40,156 nt of DNA from JAGOEF01 sp964511665 (lineage in GTDB: Bacteria > Bacteroidota > Bacteroidia > Bacteroidales > ML635J-15). The position numbers and the translations under genes were made by a program. The stretch spans positions 1-40,156 of the forward strand of contig CAZEHA010000033.1 in assembly GCA_964511665.1 (NCBI GenBank). Direction: 5' to 3'. The number at the start of each line of letters is the position of its first letter. Positions within the stretch are counted from its first letter, which is position 1. The notes beneath the pieces are model-generated. The model did not search any database. It was not told the DNA's origin and worked only from the letters and a program-made list of their open reading frames with translations. This document shows, piece by piece, positions 25,047-33,372 of this stretch.

Positions 25047-25764
25047 GGCCGATTTACATATACACACCGTTTTATCGCCGTGCGGTAGTCTTTGGATGAG
25101 CCCTGCCATAATCGTACAAAGGGCACTTGAAGAAGGCTTGCAAGTAATAGGCATTACCGACCACAACAGTTGTTTGAATGCCGCAATAATACAATCGATG
25201 GCACAGAGCCACGGAATATTTGTGATGACCGGAGCAGAAGTATGCACTGCCGAAGACGTTCATTGCCTGTGCTTCATGAAAGACTTGCATCAACTTGATG
25301 TTTTTCAGAAATATTTAGAGACGCACTACACTACTGTACAAAACAACACACAACGATTTGGAGAACAACTTGTGGTTGACGAAAATGAGAATATTATTGC
25401 AGAAGTCCCCCAGTTATTACTTGCGGCCACAAACATAAGTATAAACGCGTTGCGAAGCAAGGTTCGTGAATTGGGCGGACTATTTATTCCGGCGCATGTA
25501 AATCGTTCGAGCTACAGCATTAGTAGTCAGCTGGGATTTATGCCCCCCGATTTATATCCCGATGCCATCGAAATCAGCAGGCAAATTTCGATACAGCAGT
25601 TTAGCGAAAACCCCGGTAGTTTTGGCAAGCTTCCTATAATACAAAGCTCCGACGCCCACAACCCCGAAGACATTGGCCGTGCATATATTTTTATAAACAC
25701 CAAAAATCTATGCTTCGAATCGATAGCTGAAGCGATACGCACAAATAAAATAATTTCGATGTGA
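25036..25764 (+). CDS. PHP-domain metal-dependent phosphoesterase
   Basis: The 242-residue protein has the complete PHP metal motifs: DLHIHT (H8, H10), ITDHN (D42, H43), a Glu in GAEVCTAEDVHC (E68, H76), PAHVNRSS and a final SSDAHNPEDIG. The expected activity is phosphate-ester or nucleotide hydrolysis; the substrate is unknown. It is common in such hydrogenase-linked cassettes. The ATG at 25036 is used because it gives the canonical RLKADLHIHT start. The stop overlaps the next gene's GTG start (GTGA). Confidence 0.9.
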   Translation: MRLKADLHIHTVLSPCGSLWMSPAIIVQRALEEGLQVIGITDHNSCLNAAIIQSMAQSHGIFVMTGAEVCTAEDVHCLCFMKDLHQLDVFQKYLETHYTTVQNNTQRFGEQLVVDENENIIAEVPQLLLAATNISINALRSKVRELGGLFIPAHVNRSSYSISSQLGFMPPDLYPDAIEISRQISIQQFSENPGSFGKLPIIQSSDAHNPEDIGRAYIFINTKNLCFESIAEAIRTNKIISM

Positions 25765-26300
25765 AAACCATCGACCTGCATATTATCGACCTTGTGCACA
25801 ATTCAATTAAAGCAGGAGCCAATACAATCGGCATAAGTGTAAGCTTGAATACAGCAGCCGATTTATTCACAATTTGCGTTGAAGACAATGGTTGTGGCAT
25901 GAACGTCGAAACACTATCAAAAGTTTGCGACCCCTACTACACCACCCGCACCGAGCGAAAAGTAGGCCTTGGGGTATCATTACTCAAATTTCAGGCTGAG
26001 TTGTGTCAGGGCAAATTCACCATATCGTCGCAAGAGGGTAAAGGAACCAAGGTGCAGGCTACATTTACACTTTCGCATCCCGACAGACAGGGCATTGGCG
26101 ATATTGCAGGCACTCTCAGTGGTTTTATTTGTCAGTTCCCTGATATTCATTTCGATATTCAGCTATTGAGCAACGATATTGAACTATGCACCTCTACCGC
26201 CGAATTAAAAGAAGCCCTTGAGTTTAAAAAACGTTTTTCGAATCACGATTTCCGACTGATACAGGAGTTTTTAAGCTCTGCTACACAATTTTATGTGTAA
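25761..26300 (+). CDS. GHKL ATPase, histidine-kinase-like, regulatory cassette gene 6
   Basis: The 179-residue protein has a GTG start overlapping the PHP stop. The N-box is DLVHNSIKAGA (about 10-20), G1 is DNGCGM (about 42-47), an F-box-like DPYYTTRTERK and a G2 KVGLGVSLLKF (about 65-75). There is no His phosphoacceptor or receiver domain, and the C-terminal half (about 110-179) is of unknown fold. It resembles the ATP-binding proteins next to HydABC genes in Clostridia. It ends the regulatory cassette; a 290-bp gap with Rex-like operators follows. Confidence 0.87.
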   Translation: MKTIDLHIIDLVHNSIKAGANTIGISVSLNTAADLFTICVEDNGCGMNVETLSKVCDPYYTTRTERKVGLGVSLLKFQAELCQGKFTISSQEGKGTKVQATFTLSHPDRQGIGDIAGTLSGFICQFPDIHFDIQLLSNDIELCTSTAELKEALEFKKRFSNHDFRLIQEFLSSATQFYV

Positions 26301-26476
26301 AACCAACATTTAGCATCACCAAAAAACACAAAAACCAGACCTTAAAGCTTGTGTTTAGCAACAGTTTTTAGAAAGACAGCGTTTTTTTGATTTAAAAATG
26401 TGTTTTGCATTTCGCTGATTTTTTGTACTTTAGCAACTTAGAGAAAACAAAAAATAATAAACATATCCACAATCTG

Positions 26477-26511
26477 TTGTTAAACAATTAACATTGTTAT
26501 TTTTATAACAT
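26477..26511 (+). promoter_or_regulatory. Two tandem Rex-like operators, hydrogenase structural genes
   Basis: The sites are TTGTTAA-N4-TTAACAT (26477-26494) and TTGTTAT-N4-ATAACAT (26494-26511), sharing one base as at 22425-22459. The first differs from the Rex consensus at one position. They lie just upstream of the -33 box (26518-26521). Confidence 0.72.
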
Positions 26512-26517
26512 AAATCA

Positions 26518-26548
26518 TTTGGTAGTCTGAAAACAGATTTTATATTTG
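26518..26548 (+). promoter_or_regulatory. Promoter of the hydrogenase structural genes
   Basis: The -33 TTTG (26518-26521), 19-bp spacer and -7 TATATTTG (26541-26548) match the Bacteroidota consensus exactly. The predicted start site is near 26555, giving a leader of about 38 bases before the first gene. Upstream, 26301-26476 is AT-rich without a gene or clear terminator. Confidence 0.75.
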
Positions 26549-26592
26549 CAACGGAATAGCATAAAAAACATTAATAATAAAACCATCGAGAA

Positions 26593-26997
26593 ATGGCAAA
26601 AATTACAACATTAGCAGAGCTTCGCAAACAAAAGGAATCGCTGCAGAATAAACTAAAACTTCGGGAAACTGCCGACCATCCCGAGTCTGTGGTTCAGGTA
26701 AGGGTTGGAATGGCAACCAGCGGCATTGCTTCAGGAGCCAAACAGGTAATGGAGTTTATGATAGAGGAACTCGAAAAGCGCAATATTGATGCTGTAGTAA
26801 CACAAGCCGGCGACATGGGCTATTGTTTTGCAGAGCCCACCGTTGAAATAACACTACCCGGAAACGAGCCGGTTGTATTTGGATATGTCGACAATAAAAA
26901 AGCCGACGAAATCATCGAGAAATACATTAAGAATGGTGAACTTATCGAAGGAATATTGCCAGCCAATTACAATACTATTAACGATACTGACCTATAG
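26593..26997 (+). CDS. Thioredoxin-fold [2Fe-2S]-like subunit lacking the cluster cysteines
   Basis: The 134-residue protein resembles the small (2Fe-2S) ferredoxin-domain subunit found before hydB in many loci (VRVGMATSGIASGAKQVMEF, VVTQAGDMGYCFAEPTVEI). The usual motifs are GTCG and GCxGxC. Here they are ATSG (Ser43) and GDMGYC (Asp74), leaving a single Cys78. It is therefore unlikely to bind [2Fe-2S] and may be a structural subunit. It is the first gene of the structural transcription unit. The next gene starts 11 bp downstream after a TAGGAG ribosome site. Confidence 0.83.
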   Translation: MAKITTLAELRKQKESLQNKLKLRETADHPESVVQVRVGMATSGIASGAKQVMEFMIEELEKRNIDAVVTQAGDMGYCFAEPTVEITLPGNEPVVFGYVDNKKADEIIEKYIKNGELIEGILPANYNTINDTDL

Positions 26998-27008
26998 GAG
27001 ACAAAGCA

Positions 27009-28802
27009 ATGGCAAATTACAAGATGCATTTATTAGTTTGTGGCGGCACGGGATGCCGTGCTACCCATAGCAACGATCTGGCCGAGAACCTAATAAAAGA
27101 ACTGGCTGCCCACGGCCTGGAAGATGAAGCCAAAGTGGTGCTTACCGGATGTTTCGGTTTTTGCGAACAAGGGCCAATACTCAAAGTAATCCCCGACAAT
27201 ACATTCTACACCAGAGTGCAACCCGGCGATGCGAAAGAAATTATCGAAGAGCATATCATTAAAGGTCGCAAGGTGGGTAGGCTATTATATGTCAATCCGC
27301 AAAACGAGGAAAAGGTAAGCGACAGCAAACACATGGGGTTCTACAAGAAGCAAATACGCATAGCCCTGCATAACTGCGGTTTCATCGATCCCGAAAATAT
27401 CGACGAAGCCATTGCCCGTGAAGCCTACGAAGCACTGGGAAAAGCGCTAACGGAGATGACACCGCAACAGGTGGTAGAAGAAATGAAAAAATCGGGGCTT
27501 CGTGGCCGAGGAGGAGGAGGATTCTCTACCGGACTGAAGTGGGAGCTTACTGCAAAAAGCCACAGCGATCAGAAATATGTGGTGTGCAATGCCGACGAAG
27601 GCGACCCGGGTGCATTTATGGACAGGTCGATTCTTGAAGGAGACCCCCATTGTGTACTCGAAGCCATGGCTATTTGTGGATATGCCATCGGTGCCGATAA
27701 AGGATTGATTTATATACGTGCCGAATACCCACTGGCCATACACCGTTTAAAAATAGCCATTGCTCAGGCCGAGGAATACGGCTTGTTGGGCAAAGATATT
27801 CTGGGAACAGGGTTCAACTTTAGTATAGAATTGCGCTATGGCGCCGGAGCTTTTGTTTGTGGCGAAGAAACTGCCCTGATTCACTCGATGGAAGGTGAAC
27901 GCGGAGAACCAACCGTGAAACCACCCTTTCCTGCAGAATCGGGATATTTGAATAAGCCCACCAACGTAAACAATGTTGAAACATTTGCCAACGTGCCCAT
28001 TATTCTTCGCAAAGGAGCCGCATGGTTTAGCAGTATTGGCACCGAAACATCGAAAGGCACCAAGGTTTTTGCCCTTGCCGGTAAAATAAACAATGTTGGT
28101 CTTATCGAAGTTCCCATGGGAACCACGCTGCGCGAAGTGATTTTCGAAATTGGCGGTGGCATTAAAGGAGGTAAACAATTTAAAGCGGTGCAAACCGGAG
28201 GTCCTTCGGGCGGCTGCCTCACCGAAAAACACCTCGACACTCCCATCGACTACGACAACTTGCTGAAAGCGGGTTCTATGATGGGTTCGGGTGGTATGAT
28301 TGTGATGGATGAAGACGACTGCATGGTATCGATTGCAAAATTCTATTTGGAATTTACAGTAGAAGAATCGTGCGGCAAATGCTCACCGTGTCGCATTGGC
28401 AACAAAAGGCTGCACGAATTGCTTACCAAAATATGCGATGGCAAGGGCAGCATGGAAGATATCGACCTGCTAAGAAACCTGAGCAAAGTAATTATGGACA
28501 CTTCGCTGTGTGGTTTAGGGCAAACATCTCCGAACCCCGTGTTATCTACACTGGAGCATTTCTACGAAGAGTATCTGGAACACGTTAACGAAAAGAAATG
28601 CCGTGCAGGACAGTGCACCGCCCTGAAACAATATATTATAGATGCCGAAGCCTGTGTTGGGTGCACCGCATGTGCCAGAGTTTGTCCGGTAGCTGCAATT
28701 ACCGGAGAGAAAAAAATGCCTCATTTTATCAATCAAGATACTTGCATCAAGTGCGGGGCATGTTACGAGAAATGTAAATTCAATGCTATTTTTATTAAAT
28801 AA
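27009..28802 (+). CDS. hydB: HydB, flavoprotein subunit of NADH/ferredoxin [FeFe] hydrogenase (NuoF-like)
   Basis: The 597-residue protein has an N-terminal Trx-like [2Fe-2S] domain (C11, C16, C48, C52). The NuoF core follows, with GRGGGGFSTGLKWE (166-179) for FMN, CNADEGDPGAFMDR (193-206) and YGAGAFVCGEETAL (277-290). A [4Fe-4S] site has C455, C458, C461 and C501, and two C-terminal ferredoxin clusters have C549/552/555/559 and C579/582/585/589. A C531/C536 pair is extra. It handles NAD(H) and is where bifurcation is proposed in HydABC complexes. The strong ribosome site (TAGGAG) lies nine bases before the ATG. Confidence 0.96.
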   Translation: MANYKMHLLVCGGTGCRATHSNDLAENLIKELAAHGLEDEAKVVLTGCFGFCEQGPILKVIPDNTFYTRVQPGDAKEIIEEHIIKGRKVGRLLYVNPQNEEKVSDSKHMGFYKKQIRIALHNCGFIDPENIDEAIAREAYEALGKALTEMTPQQVVEEMKKSGLRGRGGGGFSTGLKWELTAKSHSDQKYVVCNADEGDPGAFMDRSILEGDPHCVLEAMAICGYAIGADKGLIYIRAEYPLAIHRLKIAIAQAEEYGLLGKDILGTGFNFSIELRYGAGAFVCGEETALIHSMEGERGEPTVKPPFPAESGYLNKPTNVNNVETFANVPIILRKGAAWFSSIGTETSKGTKVFALAGKINNVGLIEVPMGTTLREVIFEIGGGIKGGKQFKAVQTGGPSGGCLTEKHLDTPIDYDNLLKAGSMMGSGGMIVMDEDDCMVSIAKFYLEFTVEESCGKCSPCRIGNKRLHELLTKICDGKGSMEDIDLLRNLSKVIMDTSLCGLGQTSPNPVLSTLEHFYEEYLEHVNEKKCRAGQCTALKQYIIDAEACVGCTACARVCPVAAITGEKKMPHFINQDTCIKCGACYEKCKFNAIFIK

Positions 28803-28815
28803 AGGAGATTTCAAA

Positions 28816-30585
28816 ATGTCGACAATGAATATAACCATCGACGGGCACAAGCTTCAGGTTGAACCGGGAACTACCATCCTGGAAGCAGCCCGCAAGATAA
28901 ATGTTGAAATTCCGACCCTATGCTACATGAACCTCATCGATATGAATATCGAGCATAAGCCCGGTGGTTGCCGTGTTTGTGTGGTTGAAGTAGCCGGAAG
29001 GAGAAACCTTGCCCCTTCGTGCGTAACCAAGTGCTGGGAAGGCATGGAAATAAAAACCCACACCATGAGGGTGCTGAATGCACGAAAAACAGTACTCGAA
29101 CTTATACTTTCTGACCATCCGTTCGATTGCCTGGTTTGTGCCAAAAACGGACACTGCGACTTGCAAAAGATGGCTCAAAACTTCGGCATTCGCGAGATTC
29201 ATTATCAGGGCGAGCAGTCAACCTACAAAGAAGACAACTCACCCGCCATAATTCGCGATATGGACAAATGTATTATGTGCCGTCGCTGCGAAACCATGTG
29301 CAACGATGTGCAAACCTGCGGTGTGTTGAGTGGTATCAATCGCGGCTTTATGGCAGTGGTTGCCCCTGCATTTGAACAGGACCTAGAGAAGTCGCCCTGC
29401 ACATTCTGCGGACAGTGTGTAGCTGTTTGTCCTACAGCTGCGCTTACCGAGGTTGATCATACCAACAAGGTAATACGTGCTTTGGCCGACGAAACAAAAA
29501 CCGTAATTGTTCAAACTGCTCCCGCCGTAAGAGTAGCTCTTGGCGAAGAATTCGGCATGGCTCCCGGAACCATTGTAACCGGCAAAATGGTAGCAGCTCT
29601 GCGCAAATTGGGTTTCGACAAGGTGTTCGACACCGACTTTGCTGCCGACCTAACCATAATGGAAGAAGGCACCGAGCTGTTAAGTAGGCTTAATGCCCAC
29701 CTGAAAGGCGACAAAACCGTTAAACTGCCAATACTTACTTCGTGCTGCCCGGGTTGGGTAAACTTCTTCGAATACCAGTTCCCCGAAATGCGCGAGATAC
29801 CATCTACTGCTAAATCGCCACAACAAATGTTTGGTGCGATAGCCAAAACCTATATGGCCGAAAAATTGGGTGTTAAACGCGAAAATTTGGTGGTTGTTTC
29901 GGTAATGCCGTGCCTGGCCAAAAAATACGAAGCACAGCGCGACGAGTTCAAGGTAAACGGGAATCCCGATGTAGATTATGCTATTACCACCCGAGAACTG
30001 GCATCGCTCATCAAGCAATCGATTGGTGATATCACACAACTTCCCGACGAAAACTTCGACAGGCTGATGGGTGAATCGACAGGTGCTTCGGTAATTTTCG
30101 GTGTAACCGGAGGTGTAATAGAAGCTGCATGCCGCACGGCTTATGAAGTATATACAGGAAAAACTCTTGAAAAAATCGATTTCCATCAATTGCGTGGCTT
30201 CGAAGGCATAAGAGCTGCCAGTGTCGATTTCGACGGACTGAAATTAAACATAGGTATAGCTCATGGTTTGGGCAATGCTCGTAAGCTCCTTGAACAAGTA
30301 AAATCGGGAGAATGCGAGTTCCATGCCATCGAAATCATGGCTTGTCCGGGTGGTTGCATCGGTGGTGGAGGTCAACCGCAGCATCACGGAGACTCATCAA
30401 TTCTGAAAGCCCGTGCAGCTGCTCTATATAAAGAGGATGAAGGCAAACCCATTCGCAAATCGCACGAAAACCCCGAAATCATCAAACTGTATGAAGAATT
30501 TCTCGGATCACCGATGAGCGAAAAAGCACATCATCTGCTGCACACGCATTATTTCGACAAAAAGAAAAAAATATTCATCGAATAA
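28816..30585 (+). CDS. hydA: HydA, catalytic [FeFe]-hydrogenase subunit
   Basis: The 589-residue protein starts at the ATG at 28816, preceded by AAAGGAG; the longer frame reads back into hydB. Domains in order are a [2Fe-2S] ferredoxin (C36, C52, C55, C69), a His-ligated [4Fe-4S] (H101, C105, C108, C114), two [4Fe-4S] (C152/155/158/162 and C195/198/201/205) and an intact H-cluster: L1 TSCCPGW (308-314), L2 MPCLAKKYE (364-372) and L3 EIMACPGGCIGGG (506-518). The proton-shuttle Cys310 is present, so it should be catalytically competent. It belongs to the group A bifurcating type with HydB and HydC. The maturases HydE, HydF and HydG are not in the window. Confidence 0.96.
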   Translation: MSTMNITIDGHKLQVEPGTTILEAARKINVEIPTLCYMNLIDMNIEHKPGGCRVCVVEVAGRRNLAPSCVTKCWEGMEIKTHTMRVLNARKTVLELILSDHPFDCLVCAKNGHCDLQKMAQNFGIREIHYQGEQSTYKEDNSPAIIRDMDKCIMCRRCETMCNDVQTCGVLSGINRGFMAVVAPAFEQDLEKSPCTFCGQCVAVCPTAALTEVDHTNKVIRALADETKTVIVQTAPAVRVALGEEFGMAPGTIVTGKMVAALRKLGFDKVFDTDFAADLTIMEEGTELLSRLNAHLKGDKTVKLPILTSCCPGWVNFFEYQFPEMREIPSTAKSPQQMFGAIAKTYMAEKLGVKRENLVVVSVMPCLAKKYEAQRDEFKVNGNPDVDYAITTRELASLIKQSIGDITQLPDENFDRLMGESTGASVIFGVTGGVIEAACRTAYEVYTGKTLEKIDFHQLRGFEGIRAASVDFDGLKLNIGIAHGLGNARKLLEQVKSGECEFHAIEIMACPGGCIGGGGQPQHHGDSSILKARAAALYKEDEGKPIRKSHENPEIIKLYEEFLGSPMSEKAHHLLHTHYFDKKKKIFIE

Positions 30586-30596
30586 AACATATAGCC

Positions 30597-31079
30597 ATGT
30601 CACAAATTCATATTAAAATAAAAGAAAACGATGTAGCCAAAGTGAAAGAGATTTGCGCATCATTCAACAACGCCCCCGGCGAACTCATCAATGTGTTGCA
30701 TAAAGTGCAGAGTCATTTTGGCTACCTGCCTGCCGAAATTCAGGAAATTGTGGCCAGCGAGCTGAATGTTTCTACGGCCAAAGTATATGGAGTGATAACT
30801 TTCTACTCGTTTTTCACCATGACTCCAAAAGGGCAACATCCCATCTCGATATGCACCGGTACAGCCTGCTATGTGAGGGGTGCCGAAAAAGTACTCGAAG
30901 AATTCAAGAAAGAACTGAAATTGGAAGTTGGTGAGACATCAGCCGACGGCAAATTCTCGTTGAGCTGTCTGCGCTGTGTTGGCGCATGCGGCCTGGCTCC
31001 TGTTGTAATGATTGGCGACAAAACCTATGGCAGGGTTGCCGCCGAAGATGTGAAAAACATCTTGAAAGAATACGAATAG
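30597..31079 (+). CDS. hydC: HydC, NuoE-like [2Fe-2S] subunit of the hydrogenase
   Basis: The 160-residue thioredoxin-fold subunit has [2Fe-2S] ligands C86, C91, C127 and C131 (CTGTAC and CLRCVGAC) and the NuoE hallmark LHKVQSHFGYLPAEI (34-48). It relays electrons between HydB and HydA in HydABC complexes. The spacing to hydA is 11 bp, and it ends the operon at an intrinsic terminator. Confidence 0.95.
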   Translation: MSQIHIKIKENDVAKVKEICASFNNAPGELINVLHKVQSHFGYLPAEIQEIVASELNVSTAKVYGVITFYSFFTMTPKGQHPISICTGTACYVRGAEKVLEEFKKELKLEVGETSADGKFSLSCLRCVGACGLAPVVMIGDKTYGRVAAEDVKNILKEYE

Positions 31080-31100
31080 AGAGGTTTATTTTATATCTGG

Positions 31101-31709
31101 TTACCGAGCGGAGGCAATATTGTCTCCGTTTTTTTTGGCCGGCAAGCATTTGTATCGTGCAGCGAAATACATACCCATGCGATAAAACGCCAATGCCAGC
31201 AGCACCCCAAGAACTGCCCCGCCGGCAATGTCGGCCGGATAGTGCACACCAAGATAAACACGGCTATAGGAAACAAGCAATGCCCAAATTATCATAATAA
31301 AATAAAACCATGTTTTGCGCACCCACAAGCCCGACAACACTGCCAGCGCAAAGCTGTTGGCAGCATGCGACGATACAAAACCATATAAACCGCCACGGTA
31401 TTCGTTCACAACATGAACCAAATTACTAATTTCTATATTATGACTGGGTCGGTATCGTTGTATCAGTTCTTTGAGCAAGCCCGACAATTGATCAGACAGT
31501 AGATAGCACAATGCCAAACTTAGCAATGGCAGCCAGCTCTGTTTACCATATTGTTTTATCACAAAAAAAACCATTACAGCAATGGCCGGAATCCAAAACA
31601 GATGAGCGGAAACAAAAAACATGACGGGGTCGATTGCACTGCAGTGCCATGAATTTAAGATAAGAAATAATTTGCGGTCGATATTCTCTATAAATTCTAT
31701 CATCTGCAT
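31101..31709 (-). CDS. PAP2-family membrane phosphatase
   Basis: The start at 31709 overlaps the obgE stop (TAATG), giving 202 residues; 31703 is an alternative. The protein is polytopic with about five to six helices. The three PAP2 signatures are a degenerate KELIQRYRPS, GFVSSHAANSF (SxxxH type) and SYSRVYLGVHYPADIAGG (SRxxxxxHxxxD). It would dephosphorylate lipid-linked substrates such as undecaprenyl pyrophosphate, phosphatidic acid or lipid A. Its stop lies within the hyd terminator hairpin. Confidence 0.9.
   Translation of the reverse strand: MQMIEFIENIDRKLFLILNSWHCSAIDPVMFFVSAHLFWIPAIAVMVFFVIKQYGKQSWLPLLSLALCYLLSDQLSGLLKELIQRYRPSHNIEISNLVHVVNEYRGGLYGFVSSHAANSFALAVLSGLWVRKTWFYFIMIIWALLVSYSRVYLGVHYPADIAGGAVLGVLLALAFYRMGMYFAARYKCLPAKKNGDNIASAR
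31109..31136 (+). terminator. Intrinsic terminator of the hydrogenase operon
   Basis: A nine-base-pair stem (CGGAGGCAA with TTGTCTCCG, one G-T pair) is followed by eight T. It lies 30 bp after the hydC stop. The same bases encode the last codons of the convergent PAP2 gene on the other strand. Confidence 0.9.
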
Positions 31710-32701
31710 TATGCATTTATGGCATGCCATATCATATCTTTCAGCTTTTGCAAACCATTACCGGTAATTGAACTGATAAAAATATGCGGTATATCAGAGG
31801 GTATTGTTTCCGATAGCATAGTTTTTAAGTCGTCGTCGATAACATCAGTTTTGGTAATAGCCAGCAATCGTTGTTTATCGAGGAGTTCGGGATTGTATTG
31901 TTTTAGTTCGTTCAGCAACACAGCATATTCGTTGCCAATATGCTCAGTATCGCAAGGTATCATAAACAGCAATACCGAATTCCGCTCGATATGTCGCAGA
32001 AAACGAACCCCCAATCCACGGCCATCTGAAGCACCTTCGATGATTCCGGGAATATCGGCCATAACAAAAGATTTATAATCGCGATACGAAACAATACCCA
32101 AATTGGGCGTTAGTGTGGTGAACGGGTAGTCGGCAATTTTAGGCTTGGCAGCCGACAGCACCGACAGCAGAGTCGATTTGCCTGCATTCGGAAAACCTAC
32201 CAATCCTACATCGGCCAGCACTTTTAATTCTAGTATTACCCAAGCTTCTATTCCGGGAATCCCTGGTTGTGCATAATCGGGAGCCTGATTGGTTGCCGAT
32301 TTAAAATTATCGTTACCCAGCCCCCCTTTTCCTCCTTCAAGCAATATCAGTTCCTGCCCGTCTTCGGTGATTTCGAGCAGCTTATCGCCTGTTTCGGCAT
32401 CAATAGCCACAGTTCCCAGTGGCACTTCTATAATTGCATCGTTGCCGTCGGCACCGGTTTTTAAAGCACCGGCACCCGAAGCACCGTTTTCGGCAAATAC
32501 GTGCTTTTGATACTGAAGATGTAATAAAGTCCAAAGATTTCGATTACCTCTTAAAACCACATGGCCTCCTCTACCGCCATTTCCACCATCGGGGCCGCCA
32601 AACGGAACAAATTTCTCGCGCCGAAAATGCCTCGACCCGGCCCCTCCTTTGCCTGAGCGGCAAAATATTTTCACATAATCGATAAAGTTGGCATTCGACA
32701 T
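31709..32701 (-). CDS. obgE: GTPase ObgE/CgtA
   Basis: The 330-residue protein has the Gly-rich Obg fold (about 1-155, with GGxGGxGGHVVLRGN and GGKGGLGNDNFKS) followed by the G domain: G1 GFPNAGKST, switch I PFTTLTPNLG, G3 DIPGIIEGAS and G4 TKTDV. This ribosome-associated GTPase is involved in 50S maturation and the stringent response. Its start overlaps the adk stop by one base (TAATG), so it is translationally coupled downstream of adk. Confidence 0.96.
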   Translation of the reverse strand: MSNANFIDYVKIFCRSGKGGAGSRHFRREKFVPFGGPDGGNGGRGGHVVLRGNRNLWTLLHLQYQKHVFAENGASGAGALKTGADGNDAIIEVPLGTVAIDAETGDKLLEITEDGQELILLEGGKGGLGNDNFKSATNQAPDYAQPGIPGIEAWVILELKVLADVGLVGFPNAGKSTLLSVLSAAKPKIADYPFTTLTPNLGIVSYRDYKSFVMADIPGIIEGASDGRGLGVRFLRHIERNSVLLFMIPCDTEHIGNEYAVLLNELKQYNPELLDKQRLLAITKTDVIDDDLKTMLSETIPSDIPHIFISSITGNGLQKLKDMIWHAINA

Positions 32702-33282
32702 TAGCGTAATCGTTTATCAAGTTTTTCTATAATAGTGCTGAGCACGTCTTCTTCGGTTTTCTCACCGTTTATTTTCACCAACAAGCCTTTATTCTCGTAA
32801 TAGCCCACAATAGGTTCGGTAACATCGTGGTAGATTTTGATACGGTGATTAATAATATCGATATGCGCATCATCGGGTCGCCCTAGTTTAAGGGCGCGCT
32901 TTTGCATCCTATCGATGGTAATTTCGTTTAACACATAAAGCAGTATAAAGGCCGACAATTGTTGCCCACGTTGCAGCAGCATATCGTCGAATATATAGGC
33001 CTGATTCAGGGTACGCGGAAAACCATCGAAAATAAACCCGTTTGAACCGGGGTGCTCATCGTCGATAAACTCCTGAATAATAGAAAGAGCTATATCGTCG
33101 GGCACAAAATTTCCTTTATCGATGCGTTGTTGGGCAATGACTCCTAGTGTTGTTTTTCGCATTATTGCATCGCGCAACACATCACCCGTTGAAATATGAA
33201 CCAAGCCATAGTGCTCGGCCAGTTTCACCGCTTGTGTTCCTTTTCCACTTCCGGGTGGTCCCGATATGATAATGTGTTTCAT
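32701..33282 (-). CDS. adk: Adenylate kinase
   Basis: The start at 33282 gives the canonical MKHIIISGPPGSGKGTQA; the extra 20 residues upstream are hydrophobic noise. The 193-residue protein has the P-loop (8-15), STGDVLRDAI, the NMP-binding region (about 30-60) and the DGFPRTLNQA motif. The LID is short (KRALKLGRPDDAHI) without zinc Cys, so this is a short-type enzyme that makes ADP from ATP and AMP. A TATATTTG -7 box is at 33313-33306. It is the first gene of the adk-obgE-PAP2 unit. Confidence 0.95.
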   Translation of the reverse strand: MKHIIISGPPGSGKGTQAVKLAEHYGLVHISTGDVLRDAIMRKTTLGVIAQQRIDKGNFVPDDIALSIIQEFIDDEHPGSNGFIFDGFPRTLNQAYIFDDMLLQRGQQLSAFILLYVLNEITIDRMQKRALKLGRPDDAHIDIINHRIKIYHDVTEPIVGYYENKGLLVKINGEKTEEDVLSTIIEKLDKRLR

Positions 33283-33325
33283 TTTATGAATAGAAAAATA
33301 ACACGCAAATATAGTATAAAACGGC

Positions 33326-33354
33326 AAAAAAAAGGCGGCCATTCAGACCGCCTT
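33326..33354 (-). terminator. Intrinsic terminator after the TPR lipoprotein gene
   Basis: A seven-bp stem (33332-33338 with 33348-33354, nine-base loop) followed on the minus strand by eight T. It lies 19 bp after the stop of the upstream lipoprotein gene at 33373 and insulates the adk promoter. Confidence 0.82.
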
Positions 33355-33372
33355 CAAGATACGATACAATAT

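Noticed and set aside
26324..26356. Weak AT-rich stem after the regulatory cassette
   Set aside because: An 8-bp stem with a 17-base loop and no clear T run; too weak to call a terminator.
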